Shown piece after piece: positions 47,893-58,694 of a stretch of DNA of 64,000 nt. The first letter of the stretch is position 1; the number at the start of each line of letters is the position of its first letter. A program made the translations under genes and the position numbers. Origin of the DNA: Oscheius sp. JU75 (lineage: Eukaryota; Nematoda; Chromadorea; Rhabditida; Rhabditidae). The stretch is taken from the NCBI GenBank assembly GCA_037178855.1, contig JASJZC010000001.1, positions 186,001-250,000 of the forward strand, read 5' to 3'. Under the pieces are notes generated by a model. That model was not told where the DNA came from, made no database searches, and saw nothing but the letters and a program-made list of their open reading frames with translations.

Positions 47893-50162
47893 TTAGATGG
47901 CACGGCTTCGCCGTATATAAAATTACCATATCTCGCTCTAGGAGGCACCGCAGAGAAATCGAACGATCGTACTGGAATCCTCATGTAGAGGGCTTCTGAA
48001 TAGATGAAAAGTAGTCCACAAGTTTACAAACTTTTCTTGTTTTGAGCACAGAACCCGTCCAAATATCACTGTTTGCATGCCTGACACATAAGCCGGTCTA
48101 ATGTCACCGTAATATTTGAAGATCACGTTCAAAAACACTGCTTGACATTAGAGATTCCAAAGGCCATTACAAACAGTACATAGCATTATGAAAATATCTA
48201 GTGGGAAGGCAAGAAAGCACGACAGATGAGATGTGTAATGGGATACCACCCTCTGACTACTGAACATTCGTAAAATTGAGCCGTATACAAATACTGATGG
48301 GGGATGGCAGTTAAGTGAAATTTTGTAGCAGATTAAGGTTCGAGGCAGAAAGGAAGGGATTCGGATGATTCACTTCAGGAAGTATGACAAGAGGATGATT
48401 TGGCGGCTTTTGGTTCCAGGACTCTCCCTTTTCAATTCCCGTTTGCCGGATGGCGAGCCTTTGTTGACAGTTCGGACACGGTTAAACATTGGCAGAAAGA
48501 GAGAGAGAAAGACAGAGTGAGGGTGAGTGAAAGTCTAGGAAATACGGTCACGGGGTACCGCAAAGAGCATTGTGCCCCTATGATAACTCAGGACTGAGAG
48601 AGAGAGAGAGAGAGAGAGCGGACTGTTACTGATATCAGATGGGGAGAAGACGGAGAATTATCAGAATTTCCCCCTGACCCTAAAAATCACGGATCCGGAT
48701 TCCTGTTAATGGGAGCATAAAGCTTGGGAGAACAATGGGATGGAGAGACAGAGAGGCAGATAGATAGAGAGATAGAGTGACACTGATTGAGAGACAGAGA
48801 GTCAGCGAGTGCAAACTAGAAATGAATTAGCTCAATGACCATAGCAAAAAAGTGGTGACGCAAAGTGAAGGAGCCACTGATTGCACCAAAGTTAGTATTT
48901 TTATACCACTGGCTATGGTACCGTAGGTCAGAAACCTAAAATAGAAGATGACTCCCTTGGCAGAGTGTTGCCCCTAGTCCACCGAAGACAGAAAACCTCT
49001 CGAAGTGACTGGCCGCCGGAGGGCAGCCCTCTGGCAGCAAACAAAGACCGTGAGGGGACTGGACCTTCCTCCCGAAGCCCTATTCCTGGACCTGACAGGT
49101 CGAGCCACCGCCAGGAGGCATTGCTTTCTTTGCCGTCAGACAGCGGCCAGAAATTAATGGGAACGTAGGGGTTTTCTTTGGTTTGGTAACTGAAGTCTGG
49201 GAGATGAGGGTGACAAGTGAAACGTCTTTTAAACAGCCGAAAACCTCGTTAGTTTCACACAATGGTGTAGGAGTGACGGCCAAAGGAGACAGAGAGACAG
49301 AGACGTTCTTGCTCGTTTTGCACTCGCGGTTGTGCTTAAACGATGTATGAAATATATCTGCGAGAGCAAAATGCGGGAAGGGGATCCGATTGACACGGCC
49401 ACTGGAAACAGGGTGGATAAGGTTATTGAGTAACCAATTTTTCTGCAGGCGACTACATTTACGGCAGAATGGGGACATAATAGACGAATTCAGAGTGAAC
49501 TGTGATGATAACAAAAGAACTTTTCGGTCAACAATAGAAACTTTAATTGTATTTGTGGAATTAGAGGAGCGGCGAAGAGTGGCTTGGTCTCTGTATTTCT
49601 GTCTCCCTGCCTCCTTGTCTCTCAGTCTCTCTATTTTTCTGTTTCTGTCTCTCTATTATTCTGAGTCTCTGTCTCCCAGTCTTCCTGTCGTTTTCCCGAA
49701 CTATAAAGGCTTAAATAAGGTATAAGAGGCGCGAAAAATCCCGGACAAAGTTCATTTCTGTCTGTTATCAATTGAGGGAGAGATGGAGAGAAATAGGAAG
49801 GGGGCCCACGATTGCGTCCGTCAGGAGAGAGAGAGAGGAGATTAACGTGCGCGTCATATTTATGAAGATGTTCAGAGCTGGATGAAAAGTTGCCGCGAAA
49901 GTGTCAAGACTGTTTTGATAGTATGGAATCACGCGTGATGTTTGTCCCAGAATCTGTCACTCTGTCTGCCATTGGTTGCTGTATTTTCCCACGACAGGTT
50001 TTCCCCCATCTAGCGTGGTCTTTGTTTTATTAGAAAAGGTCGTAGGGCGAGAGGATAACCTTGAACCCTAGAGAACTTGAGAGTATCCCTTGCGCTTGAT
50101 GGATAGGGTCCAGCCACAAAATACTTTCTAAAGTTGTTTATAGGGTTTCATACAAAAACAAA

Positions 50163-50241
50163 AGTTGGAACCAACTCGGGAGTCGAACCTGACTTCTTCA
50201 GATTTGTAGTCGGAACGCTAACCGACTGAGCCACACGGGCA
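50163..50241 (-). repeat. tRNA-derived sequence, best-preserved member of its family
   Basis: On the - strand: TTGCCCGTGTGGCTCAGTCG, then GTTAGCGTTCCGACTACAAA, then GTCAGGTTCGACTCCCG, and a tail CCAACTTTTGTTTTTG. A and B boxes look intact, but acceptor and T stems do not pair properly, arguing for a SINE or pseudogene rather than a tRNA. Confidence 0.55.
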
Positions 50242-52069
50242 AACTCTAGAAAATACATGAACTGAGGTAGACTGAAGAAGCGAGGGTCAGTACCCAGGAG
50301 CACAGCGATAATTTGTTAACGAGATACGCTCACGTTAAATTAGATCACCAAAAGTTCTGGCCAAAGCCAGACTTTTCCCCTCATTCCACTAATCAGTTCT
50401 TCAGGGAAATGAAACCCTCTTTTCGTATAGTAAAAGCCTCCTGGGTACTGGCCCCCTCGACTCACTCAAGAGATCGATAGCCTACTGGGCTCTTCTCAAA
50501 CACGTATAGAAAAAAGAGGAGGGAGAGCATGTGGAAAGAGAGAGGAGGCACAAGCTGAATTAGCATGTGCTCCGCCCGAAGTATTTTGCAGAAGGAGGGT
50601 GGAACAACACGATAAATAAGCACTCATAGGTGGAAATTGGAAGCTTTGAGTGGTGAAAAGAAAGATAACTTGTACTGGAAAACAAGACGCAAGAACTTTC
50701 ATCAATGAGCGCTGACTCACGGAAAATATTTCCCGGATCTCTTCGTGCTGATAGCAAGGCTTTCCTAATAAGAGGAAAAGGCTCGGAGACCATAAGCAAA
50801 AGAGACAGAGGCAGATAAACAGACAGAAACAAAGATAGAGAGACAAAGCGACAAAGAGACAGAGAGACAGAGACTAGTCCAGAATACAAAGTAGCAACTG
50901 GGAGTCAGAAAACCAGATCAAAGGCCACAGTAGACCTGAAGACGGGAAAAAAGGATGGGTTGTTTTGACTCTATCTCCTATCAGCACATGCACCTCCTCC
51001 TGTTGGGGGGTGGCCGTATCCGGGGGAAACAAACACCACCTCGGTGCTGATAATTCTCGAGAAGGCTCCGGTTCGGGCATCAAGCTACCAACTACAAGAA
51101 CGCTGATAAGCTGGTCTGGGAAAGAGTCCAACTTTTGAGCAAGACTCTTAGGTGGTCAGACAGGAACTGTTAATGTGGGGGGTGCGACAACAAACCGAGT
51201 AGCTGTTTTGATGATAGTCAAGGTCCGGTATCAATGTCACCTCGTCCACAGTTATCAGTTCTACTATGCCTTAACACGGACTGCTCTGAACCGATTAGAC
51301 CGGAACATTTGATAGTAGTGGAGCCTTTGAACGAACAGAAGGTCGAACCCTTTTGATTGGTCTCTTTTATATGGCCAAGAAACCTGGCCTATATTTACAC
51401 TGACGTGGTTTCTAGACACACAAACAGGGAAATAAACAGTTTCGGGGAACACCCTGTCTGGCATACGGGAGGAAAACAGCTGAAAGAAGCGTGTTTGGAA
51501 CCAGATACAGAAACTGTCTCTCTGTCTCTCTGCCTTTCTCTCTCTCTTTCTCTCTATTTATTACTGTCTCCAATGTCCAAGAACCACTGAAAGCGAACTG
51601 TTCTTGGTTTTCAGCAAGTTCCAAAGTTATGCAAAGTTTCCCCTTCACTTCAACCCAGTTCACGTCCCCTTTTACTTCAAAAGTCTACCCATACTAACTC
51701 TTTTGCGCTGATTCTCTCACCCCCATTCTTTCGTTTCAAGACTAAGATCTGGGTACAGTCTCTCTCAGTCTACCCTCTGAGGACCTGATCGGGATTCAGA
51801 AAGGGGTAGTGAAGTCTGAGGATGGTGGCTTGGAATGGAGAAGTGGGGTTTGAGACTTCTAAAACATAGAGACTTTCCAAAAACTGTACGATGATTCCCT
51901 ACTGCATATTTTTGAACTTCTTCCAGAATCCAGCCTTCGACAAAAGCTTTAATGGGCCTGTGGATGACCTGCAAAGACACAGAGCGCCAACAATGGAATC
52001 GAAAGCTGGAACTACTGCAGCTGAAAAGTATCAGGGTAGTGCCTGTCTCTCTGTCTCTGTCACATCGGA

Positions 52070-52870
52070 GGTGGGTCAGTTTTTTCCGTTCATATCTACA
52101 TCTAATTCATCCCAGTCCGGTTGCCTGAATACCTATCTCCTCTAGTACAGCATTGAAAAGAATTGTAAAAAGTACGCATCTCTGTCGAACACCTGGTTTG
52201 ATCATTATCTTTACCATCTCTTGTTGAATTCTGACTTTCGATTCCGATTCCATATACAGTACTTGTAGGATATTTACATAACTTATATCGGCTCCTTGTT
52301 TTATCTATAAACACTCCTCCATTCGATAGTATCGCATGCATTGCGATAATCCACGAACACCAGATAGATAGGGTTCTGTAGTCGTAAGCCTTGTAAATCA
52401 ACTACTGCACCGTATGAAGATGTTCAATAATTGATTAGCTCCGACGAAAACCTGCTTGTTTCACTGGTTGATTGAATTCCATATGAGCTTGAATCCTAGT
52501 AAGTATTATTCTTGTGAAGAGTTTATGTAGAGCAGGCAGGACCGAGATGGGACGATAACTATTCAAATCAAGTAGGTCGCCTTTCTTTCGGAATCAATGT
52601 TGTAACTGAATCGGGAAAACCTGTTGGAATTTTTTGTTGAGCCATTATCGCATTAAACAGATCCGTAAGAACCGGGACCATCACTGATTCGGCAGATTGT
52701 AGCGTCATAGATGTGATTTGTAGTGTCCAGCGGCTGTCCTCTTCTTCATGTTCTTTAGCTGCTTCCATTCTTCTTCTTTGAGGATCGGTGGGATATTATT
52801 GGCCATTGAAAATTGTTGCTGTACTTGTGCGGCAGAAGCGTATAAATCATTAAAAATTAAATTCGAAAAA
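52070..52870 (-). mobile_element. Decayed non-LTR retrotransposon, reverse-transcriptase N-terminal half
   Basis: In shifting frames on the - strand: NNIPPILKEEEW and a degraded AGH segment near 52800-52730, IPTGFPDSVTTLIPK, YRPISVLPALHKLFTRI (RT motif 2 region), QPVKQAGFR, YLVFVDYRNACDTIEWRSV (motif A; the usual F of the D-x-x-F is replaced), GVRQRCVLFTILFNAVLEE (motif B, usual QGD changed) and MNGKKLTH. Several stops and frameshifts break it. The pattern fits RTE or related LINE clades. It is dead. Confidence 0.75.
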
Positions 52871-53229
52871 CCCCTTGACTCTAGCTAAGAGTTCTTGAGG
52901 GGAGTGCGTTATAGATCTGTTGATTTGCTTTAGCTATCACGTAATTGGATTTAATACATCTTCAAATAGTCTTTTGGAATCCAGCGTCTGATGATAGCGT
53001 AGAATGCGTCTCTTCTGTATTTCAGCACCGTATTTGTTCAGTGGGTTAGTTGAAGGTGAGAGATAACATCAGTTTTGGATAGGAGGAACAGTCTTTCGTT
53101 AAAAAGGTTTTTGGCATTAATTGACAGTCTCTTATCTCGTAGTACTTGTTCTGTTGCTATCATTCGGGCAGTTTTCATTTCCTACTTCTTATTTATTCGC
53201 TTAATCAAGTCTATAATTATCGATTAGAG

Positions 53230-53640
53230 CGTTTCTGAGAGTAGACCATTCCATATTCGAGTTTCTGCACCATGTAGAACGAGCTATCGCTGTAACCTGC
53301 ACTTTTGTCCTCTGACTCTTCTTTTTCCGTCCCTCGGATACCACTTTGTGATCTTCCTTGCCCATCTGTTCGGTTTCATGTGTTTGTAATCTTTTCGGCC
53401 CACCTGAGTTCCTTATTAACCGCCATCGTCTTCCAGTCGTTCAATATAGATGTGCGTCTCAGGTGTTATTTCTTCATCGGCCTAACATCGAAATGCCCAA
53501 CATTCTTCTCTCTAACATGTGTTGCGCGATCATGACAACGTCTTCTCAGGCTCCCGGCATAGGCAAGAAGAGGTAGTTGCTCGCCGTTGATTTTCAGGCT
53601 TATCCTTCATAGAAGTCTTTATCGAAGGCTGGATACTGGA
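53230..53640 (-). mobile_element. Decayed non-LTR retrotransposon, C-terminal end
   Basis: On the - strand: KINGEQLPLLAYA directly before the expected YADD site, where an insertion splits it (EDVVMIAQ follows). Then MLERRMLGISML, a form of LRWAEKI and GQGRSQSGIRG/KWYPRDGKRRVRGQK in another frame, typical of LINE C-termini. Several stops. It lies 5' of the RT half on the same strand and partly overlaps it in protein coordinates, so the two are remnants of different copies or a rearranged one. Confidence 0.65.
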
Positions 53641-53856
53641 AGATGTTCAAAAATAAGCAGACCTAAATCCGCCTTAACACGCCATCAACAAGATAAGAGC
53701 AGAGTGACGCAAACTCAGGAAGTTACAGAGTCATCTGCGGGGCCGTTCTTTCTATACCCCGCTTGAATTTGGTGAGCAAACTGATAAAACGTGTCGAGCA
53801 ATGAATCTGCAGACGCTGTTTCTCAGTGTTTTATTACAAAATAAAAACATTTGGTG

Positions 53857-53915
53857 AACGTGGGGTTTGAACCCCAGACATTTGGATTTGTAGTCGGAGC
53901 GTTATAGTTCATTTC
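53857..53915 (-). repeat. Decayed tRNA-derived sequence next to the Maverick
   Basis: On the - strand: GCTCCGACTACAAATCC, then TGGGGTTCAAACCCCACG, then the tail TTCACCAAATGTTTTTA. The D arm is replaced by ACTATAAC. Confidence 0.45.
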
Positions 53916-53968
53916 CAACCTCCAGCGGCACTTACGAATTCTTTAAAGGTGGAAGCCGAAAGTGAGGC

Positions 53969-54143
53969 AGTAGTATGTAAAAAGTTGTCGCTGGACGGTC
54001 ATTTTGCCCATTCTCCACTTTTTGCACTTTTTAGCTATTTTCATGCACAAAAACATCAAAATCTGTTTTAACATATCGAAAATTGGTCATTTCTGAAAAA
54101 ATGATAATTTTGTACTGAACGGTCCTTTGACCATTTTGCCCAT
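53969..54143 (+). repeat. Maverick left terminal inverted repeat
   Basis: Starts AGTAGTATGTAAAAAG directly after TGAGGC. It matches the reverse complement of 58514-58688 with only a very few differences (for example GTACTG against TTACTG). Confidence 0.93.
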
Positions 54144-54392
54144 CCTCCATTTTTAGCATTTTCATACCGTTTCCAGGCATTCACAAACACAAAACAATGC
54201 TTAAATGTTTATTGCAATTCAAAGGCGTTGACAAATCATAGCATACAATTGTTTCTTCAAGTTTGGACAAATGTTAGGTAAAAACCGCTTTTAATATATT
54301 ATTTAAACCAAAAATACGAGGAAAAAATCCTAACATTTGTCATTATTCAAGCATAAATATGGGTAATTGCGATAATAATGGTTGGGGGTGTG

Positions 54393-54632
54393 TTACTGAT
54401 ACTTGCGAATAGGTTCGTTTTTGTCTACCTTGCGAAAATCTGGACGTTCAATCACGGTAAGATTGACTGGACCGTCACCAGATGGAATGGGCATAGCTTT
54501 GCCATGTGCCTTATCCAGGGGGACTCCGACAGCGTTGACAAATTTGCCGTCATTCTCGACGTATTTTTCTGAGATTTCGTACTTGTCTCCAACTCTCCCT
54601 TGCATGACTTGGCGGGCAGATTTATCAGCCAT
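54393..54632 (-). CDS. Small unassigned ORF inside the Maverick, 79 residues
   Basis: Starts MADKSARQVMQGRVGDKYEI and ends RKVDKNEPIRKYQ, charged and soluble-looking, with no signal peptide or membrane segment. A TTGCCAG acceptor 15 bases before the ATG suggests a spliced 5' leader. Its GC-rich third positions resemble host exons rather than the AT-rich polymerase and protease in the same element, which hints at capture from a host or an older resident exon. I recognise no family. It may be chance. Confidence 0.4.
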   Translation of the reverse strand: MADKSARQVMQGRVGDKYEISEKYVENDGKFVNAVGVPLDKAHGKAMPIPSGDGPVNLTVIERPDFRKVDKNEPIRKYQ

Positions 54633-55052
54633 GGTTGTGCGGAAGTCTGGCAAGAGGGGGCTGAAATTATTATTATTATTCTACTCTTTTAACAAAAGAA
54701 AAGTGATCTATTATGAAGACACGAGAGTGAAAGACTGATATAATTCTTAAAAAAAGACAGCGAACGATTATGGCGATGAATTCAGCCGAGTTGTGTGTAA
54801 TGGCTTATCTGGTCATCTTTCGCACGCTTTTAAAGCCCCGTTATTGCACCTTATCAGCTAAAACCCCAATCTTCGAGAGAGAGAGAGAGAGAAAACGTGA
54901 GAGAGAAAGCGAGAGAGAGAGAGAGAGAGAAAGTGTTGGGTCCTAGGTGAAATCAGTGTAATGTTTTTGAATTTACTGAAAAACTCAATAGAAACAGTAA
55001 GAAAATTGATAGACCTAGACCTTCACGAAGAATTACTACTGATAATAATAGA

Positions 55053-57930
55053 GTGATTAATTTTTTGTATCACAGAGATGATCTAGGAAATTCTCATTAT
55101 TCTCTAATAAAAAATCTGAATAAATTACTTAATAAACGAGGAGAACATCAAAAAATATTTTGTGTTAGATGTCATTCTTCCTATAATGTAAATATGAATG
55201 ATAAAAGTAGATCGAGTTATCATAGACACTTGGAGGATTGTGGTAAAAATAAACCAGTAGAACACAAATTATCTTCTAAAAAATCTATCAAATTCCAAAA
55301 TATTAGTAAAACTCAAAAACATAGATACATTATTTATGCAGACTTTGAAAGTATCATAGAGAAATATCGAAGAGCACTTGATAATCCAAATATATCTTGG
55401 ACTACTGATGTTGGAAAGCACATTCCAGCTGGATTTTGTGTTGTAGTAGTTGATTCTTATGAGAAAAAAATTTATACTAAAAAATCTTATATTGGGTCTA
55501 ATGCTGCTCTAGAGTTCAACAAATACATTTTACAAATATCTCAAGAAATTATTAATTTTAGTAATGAGAAAATGAGAGAATTAACTCTAGAAGAATGGAC
55601 TGAATATAATGAGAACAAAGAGTGTCCAGAGTGTCAAATAAAATATGATTCTAAAGAAATAAAAACGACCAAAGATAGAGATCATGATCATTGGACTGGA
55701 GAATATCGAGGACCTCTTTGTGGATCTTGCAATTTATTAAAAAGAAAGAATAACTTCATTCCAGTATTCTTTCACAATCTTAGAGGTTATGATTCTCACC
55801 TCATTGTTGGATGTCTTGAAAGTACCAAGTATTTGAATGAGTGTGAAATCGATATCGAGAACATTTCTAGTAATACAGAAAAATTTATCAGTTTTAGTTA
55901 CAAATTACCTTGGTATTATGGAAATACTAAAGATACTAGAGAAAACAGGATTGAATGTAGATTTCTAGATTCATTTTCTTTTATGCCTTCTTCACTCGAT
56001 AAACTTGCTAGCAACTTAAGTGAAGAACTTTTTCATATTAGTAAAGATTATTACTCTTCTTCCAAAGAAAAATTCGAATTAATGCAGAGAAAAGGAGTTT
56101 ATCCTTATGAATACATGGATTCTTTCAAGAGATTCGAAGAAACAAAATTACCTAGTATTTCTTCGTTTTATGATTTTCTCAATGGTAAGGGATGCTCGCA
56201 AAAAGATTATCTTTATGCCAAGTTAGTTTGGGATAAAATGAATTGCAAAAACTTAGAAGATTATACTAGAATTTATATGATAAATGATGTCCTACTATTA
56301 GCAGATGTCTTTGAAAACTTCAGGAACTTGAGTCTCAGTGTTTATGAACTCGATCCTTGTTGGTATTTCACAAGTCCTGGATTAGCTTGGGATGCTATGT
56401 TGAAAAAGACCAAAGTTGAATTAGAAGTTCTTCAAGATGTTGAAAAATACCTAATGATTGAGAAAGGGATAAGAGGTGGAATAGTTAATGCTGTCAAAAG
56501 ATACTCTAAAGTCAATAATAAATACCTCAAAGATTTCGATCCTTCTGAAGCATCCAATTATCTTATGTACTTAGATGCTAATAATTTATATGGATGGGCA
56601 ATGTGTCAATTATTGCCTACAGGAGATTTTGAGTTCGAAAGTCAATCTCTTGTTGATATTCTCAATGGCTATACTACAGAATATTGTAATAGGAAAATTA
56701 GTCTTGAGGAATATAGTGAATATCTGAAAAATTTGGGTAGAGGATGTATTTTTGAAGTAGACCTAGAGTATCCCGAAGAATTACACTCCAAGCATAATGA
56801 TTTTCCTCTGTGTCCAGAAAATGTGAAAATGGATAAAGTTAAGAAGTTGTGTAATACCTTATTTGATAAGGAGAAATACATAATTCATTATAAAAACTTG
56901 CTGCAATGTCTTCAATTAGGTCTCAAAGTGAAAAAAATTCATAGAATTCTAACATTTAAAGAAAGTGATTGGCTCAAAGAGTATATTGAGATGAATACTA
57001 ATCTTCGAAAACAAGCTACCAATGATTTTGAGAAAGATTTTTTCAAATTGATGAATAACTCAGTTTTTGGAAAAACTATGGAGAATGTTAGAGAAAGAGT
57101 TGATGTTCGATTGATTACTGATGAGGATAAAATAGTTAAGTTGGCTTCAAAACCCAACTACAAAAGAACAATTATGTATAACAAGGAATTATCTGCTGTA
57201 GAAATGGAGAAAACAAATATTGTACTTGATAAACCTATTTATGTAGGGTTTGCTATTCTAGATCTGAGTAAGTGGTTGATGTATGAATTTCATTACATAG
57301 CAGAAGAAATATAGTGATAATATTAATTTGTGCTATCAAGATACAGATTCTCTTATTTATGAAATTTTTACATCTGATCTTTACGAAGATATTCAAAAAG
57401 ATTCTATCTTGAAGAAAGAATTTGATTTCAGTGAATATCCACCCTGCCATCCTTTGCATAATAAGGAAAGTGAAAAAGTTGTTGGAAAATTCAAAGATGA
57501 ATTGAATGGTTTAATAATGGAAGAACTTGTTGCATTAAAACCAAAGCAATATGCTTATAAAATTGCTGAAGAAACATGTGAAAGCTTTAAAGAGTATTAC
57601 AATAAAAGAATTCAGGAAGAAAAAGAAAATCCAAAACTTCCTAAGGTACTCAAACCTGGTGATGAAAACAAAAAGAGTAAAGGCATAAAAAAGAATGTTG
57701 TCAAAAATGAGCTCAAAGTAGAGGACTTTAGAAAATGTTTGTTTGATAAAACCATTGTCAGAAAAACACAGTATACTATTAGAAGTGTTAAACATCAGGT
57801 ATTCACTCAATGTCAGAATAAAGTAGCTTTGAATAATGACTTTGGTGAACATAAACGTTACATCATCAAAGATAGCCACAGCACTATGGCTTTTGGTGAT
57901 GTTAATATTAAACCAGAGGTTATACTTTGA
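55053..57930 (+). pseudogene. Maverick protein-primed family B DNA polymerase, frameshifted
   Basis: Replicative polymerase of the element. The first frame runs to a stop at 57314, and the rest continues in the +1 frame from about 57300 to 57930. Visible in frame 1: a Cys/His cluster (CVRC...H..HLEDC) near the start; exonuclease motifs DFES, FHNLRGYDSH and the ExoIII-type YMINDVLLLAD; an inserted zinc/HNH-like segment (CPEC, DHDHWTGEYRG, LCGSC); palm motif A DANNLYGWAM; and motif B KLMNNSVFGKT. Motif C (YQDTDS) lies after the break at 57343-57360. The downstream frame carries the thumb region. No ATG opens the frame: the upstream codons are open back to about 54950, so the N-terminus is missing, spliced or initiated elsewhere. 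With motif C separated from A and B, the product is non-functional unless the break is a sequencing error or recoding site. Confidence 0.9.
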
Positions 57931-57931
57931 T

Positions 57932-58450
57932 TCATAATACTTCCAACGAAATTAAAGATAGAATTGTACTTCTGAAGTCATTGTTTTCCAACATTTTCAG
58001 AACGAGAAGACAATAATAACCACAATGATGACTTCCGAATTCTTGAATTTGAAATGTTGATAATTCTATTGAATTCATAAATACTTCATAAGGAAGCTTT
58101 GCTGATGTTGAATCCGAAGGAGAATCCTTTTTCTTTTTTCTATCTTTTGCGTAAGCAAGCTTCCTAGAAGTACATCCTTTTAAATATTTTTGAAGTTCAA
58201 TTGGTGGGTCTAATCCAAAGGAATCAAAGTAATAAATATCCTTATTGTTCTTGGAATAGCAGACCCAATGAGTACCTTTACCTTCAGAAGAATCTAGATT
58301 CACAATTCCTACTTCTCTTTCTTTAATTCCTTGTGGTGGCAAAGTGTCTCTCATAAAGATTCCTCTGAAATTCTTGATTCCTAATGTGTCTACTAATTCT
58401 AAGATATCAAAGTTTGTTAGTGATTTCAATCTTTTCTTTAGAGTATTCAT
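57932..58450 (-). CDS. Maverick adenain-type cysteine protease (PRO)
   Basis: Processing protease of Maverick/adenovirus type (C5/C48-like fold). A single uninterrupted frame of 172 residues starts MNTLKKRLKSLTNFDILEL. Catalytic signatures are visible: His in GKGTHWVCYS, Asp in YYFDSFGLDPP, and the Gln and Cys of QEFGSHHCGYYCL. A Lys/Ser-rich loop (DRKKKKDSPSDSTS) lies between the Asp and Gln motifs. Its stop is two bases from the polymerase stop, so the genes meet tail to tail. Length and motifs look complete, unlike the polymerase. Confidence 0.88.
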   Translation of the reverse strand: MNTLKKRLKSLTNFDILELVDTLGIKNFRGIFMRDTLPPQGIKEREVGIVNLDSSEGKGTHWVCYSKNNKDIYYFDSFGLDPPIELQKYLKGCTSRKLAYAKDRKKKKDSPSDSTSAKLPYEVFMNSIELSTFQIQEFGSHHCGYYCLLVLKMLENNDFRSTILSLISLEVL

Positions 58451-58513
58451 TTATAAATTTTAATTTATTTTTACCAAACTTAAAATGCTTCAAAAAGTGC
58501 TAAAAATTGTGAA

Positions 58514-58688
58514 ATGGGCAAAATGGTCAAAGGACCGTTCAGTAAAAAATTATCATTTTTTCAGAAATGACCAATTTTCGATATGTTAAAACAGATTTTG
58601 ATGTTTTTGTGCATGAAAATAGCTAAAAAGTGCAAAAAGTGGAGAATGGGCAAAATGACCGTCCAGCGACAACTTTTTACATACTACT
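58514..58688 (-). repeat. Maverick right terminal inverted repeat
   Basis: Reverse complement of the left repeat, ending CATACTACT, then target duplication TGAGGC (58689-58694). Confidence 0.93.
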
Positions 58689-58694
58689 TGAGGC

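Larger units (their letters stand above)
46855..52069. other. Gene-poor region with low-complexity sequence
   Basis: No conserved gene recognised in about 5.2 kb upstream of the Regnase gene. It holds a poly-G run, a (GA)n run (48597-48618), GACAGA/TCTCTG tracts (48735-48805, 49585-49690, 50790-50875, 51510-51570) and a tRNA-derived remnant. A 144-codon - strand frame at 49514-49080 has no recognisable domain and is probably chance. Confidence 0.5.
53969..58688 (+). mobile_element. Compact Maverick/Polinton DNA transposon with intact ends
   Basis: Terminal inverted repeats of about 175 bp (53969-54143 and 58514-58688) are nearly identical and begin 5'-AG, ending CT-3'. The 6-base duplication TGAGGC flanks both ends exactly (53963-53968 and 58689-58694). 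AG...CT termini plus a 6-bp target duplication are the Maverick/Polinton hallmark. Inside are a protein-primed family B DNA polymerase (+), an adenain-type cysteine protease (-) in tail-to-tail contact, and one small unassigned frame. Integrase, packaging ATPase and capsid genes, normally present in 15-20 kb elements, are absent. So this is an internally deleted copy of 4,720 bp. The coding part is far more AT-rich than the surrounding host exons. It is an integrated virus-like element, probably mobilised only with help from a full element. Confidence 0.93.

Noticed and set aside
49080-49514. 144-codon frame on the - strand
   Set aside because: No recognisable domain, repeat-rich surroundings and biased composition; probably chance.
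50163-50241. Functional tRNA gene
   Set aside because: A and B boxes are present, but acceptor and T stems do not pair; the same holds for every tRNA-like locus in the window.
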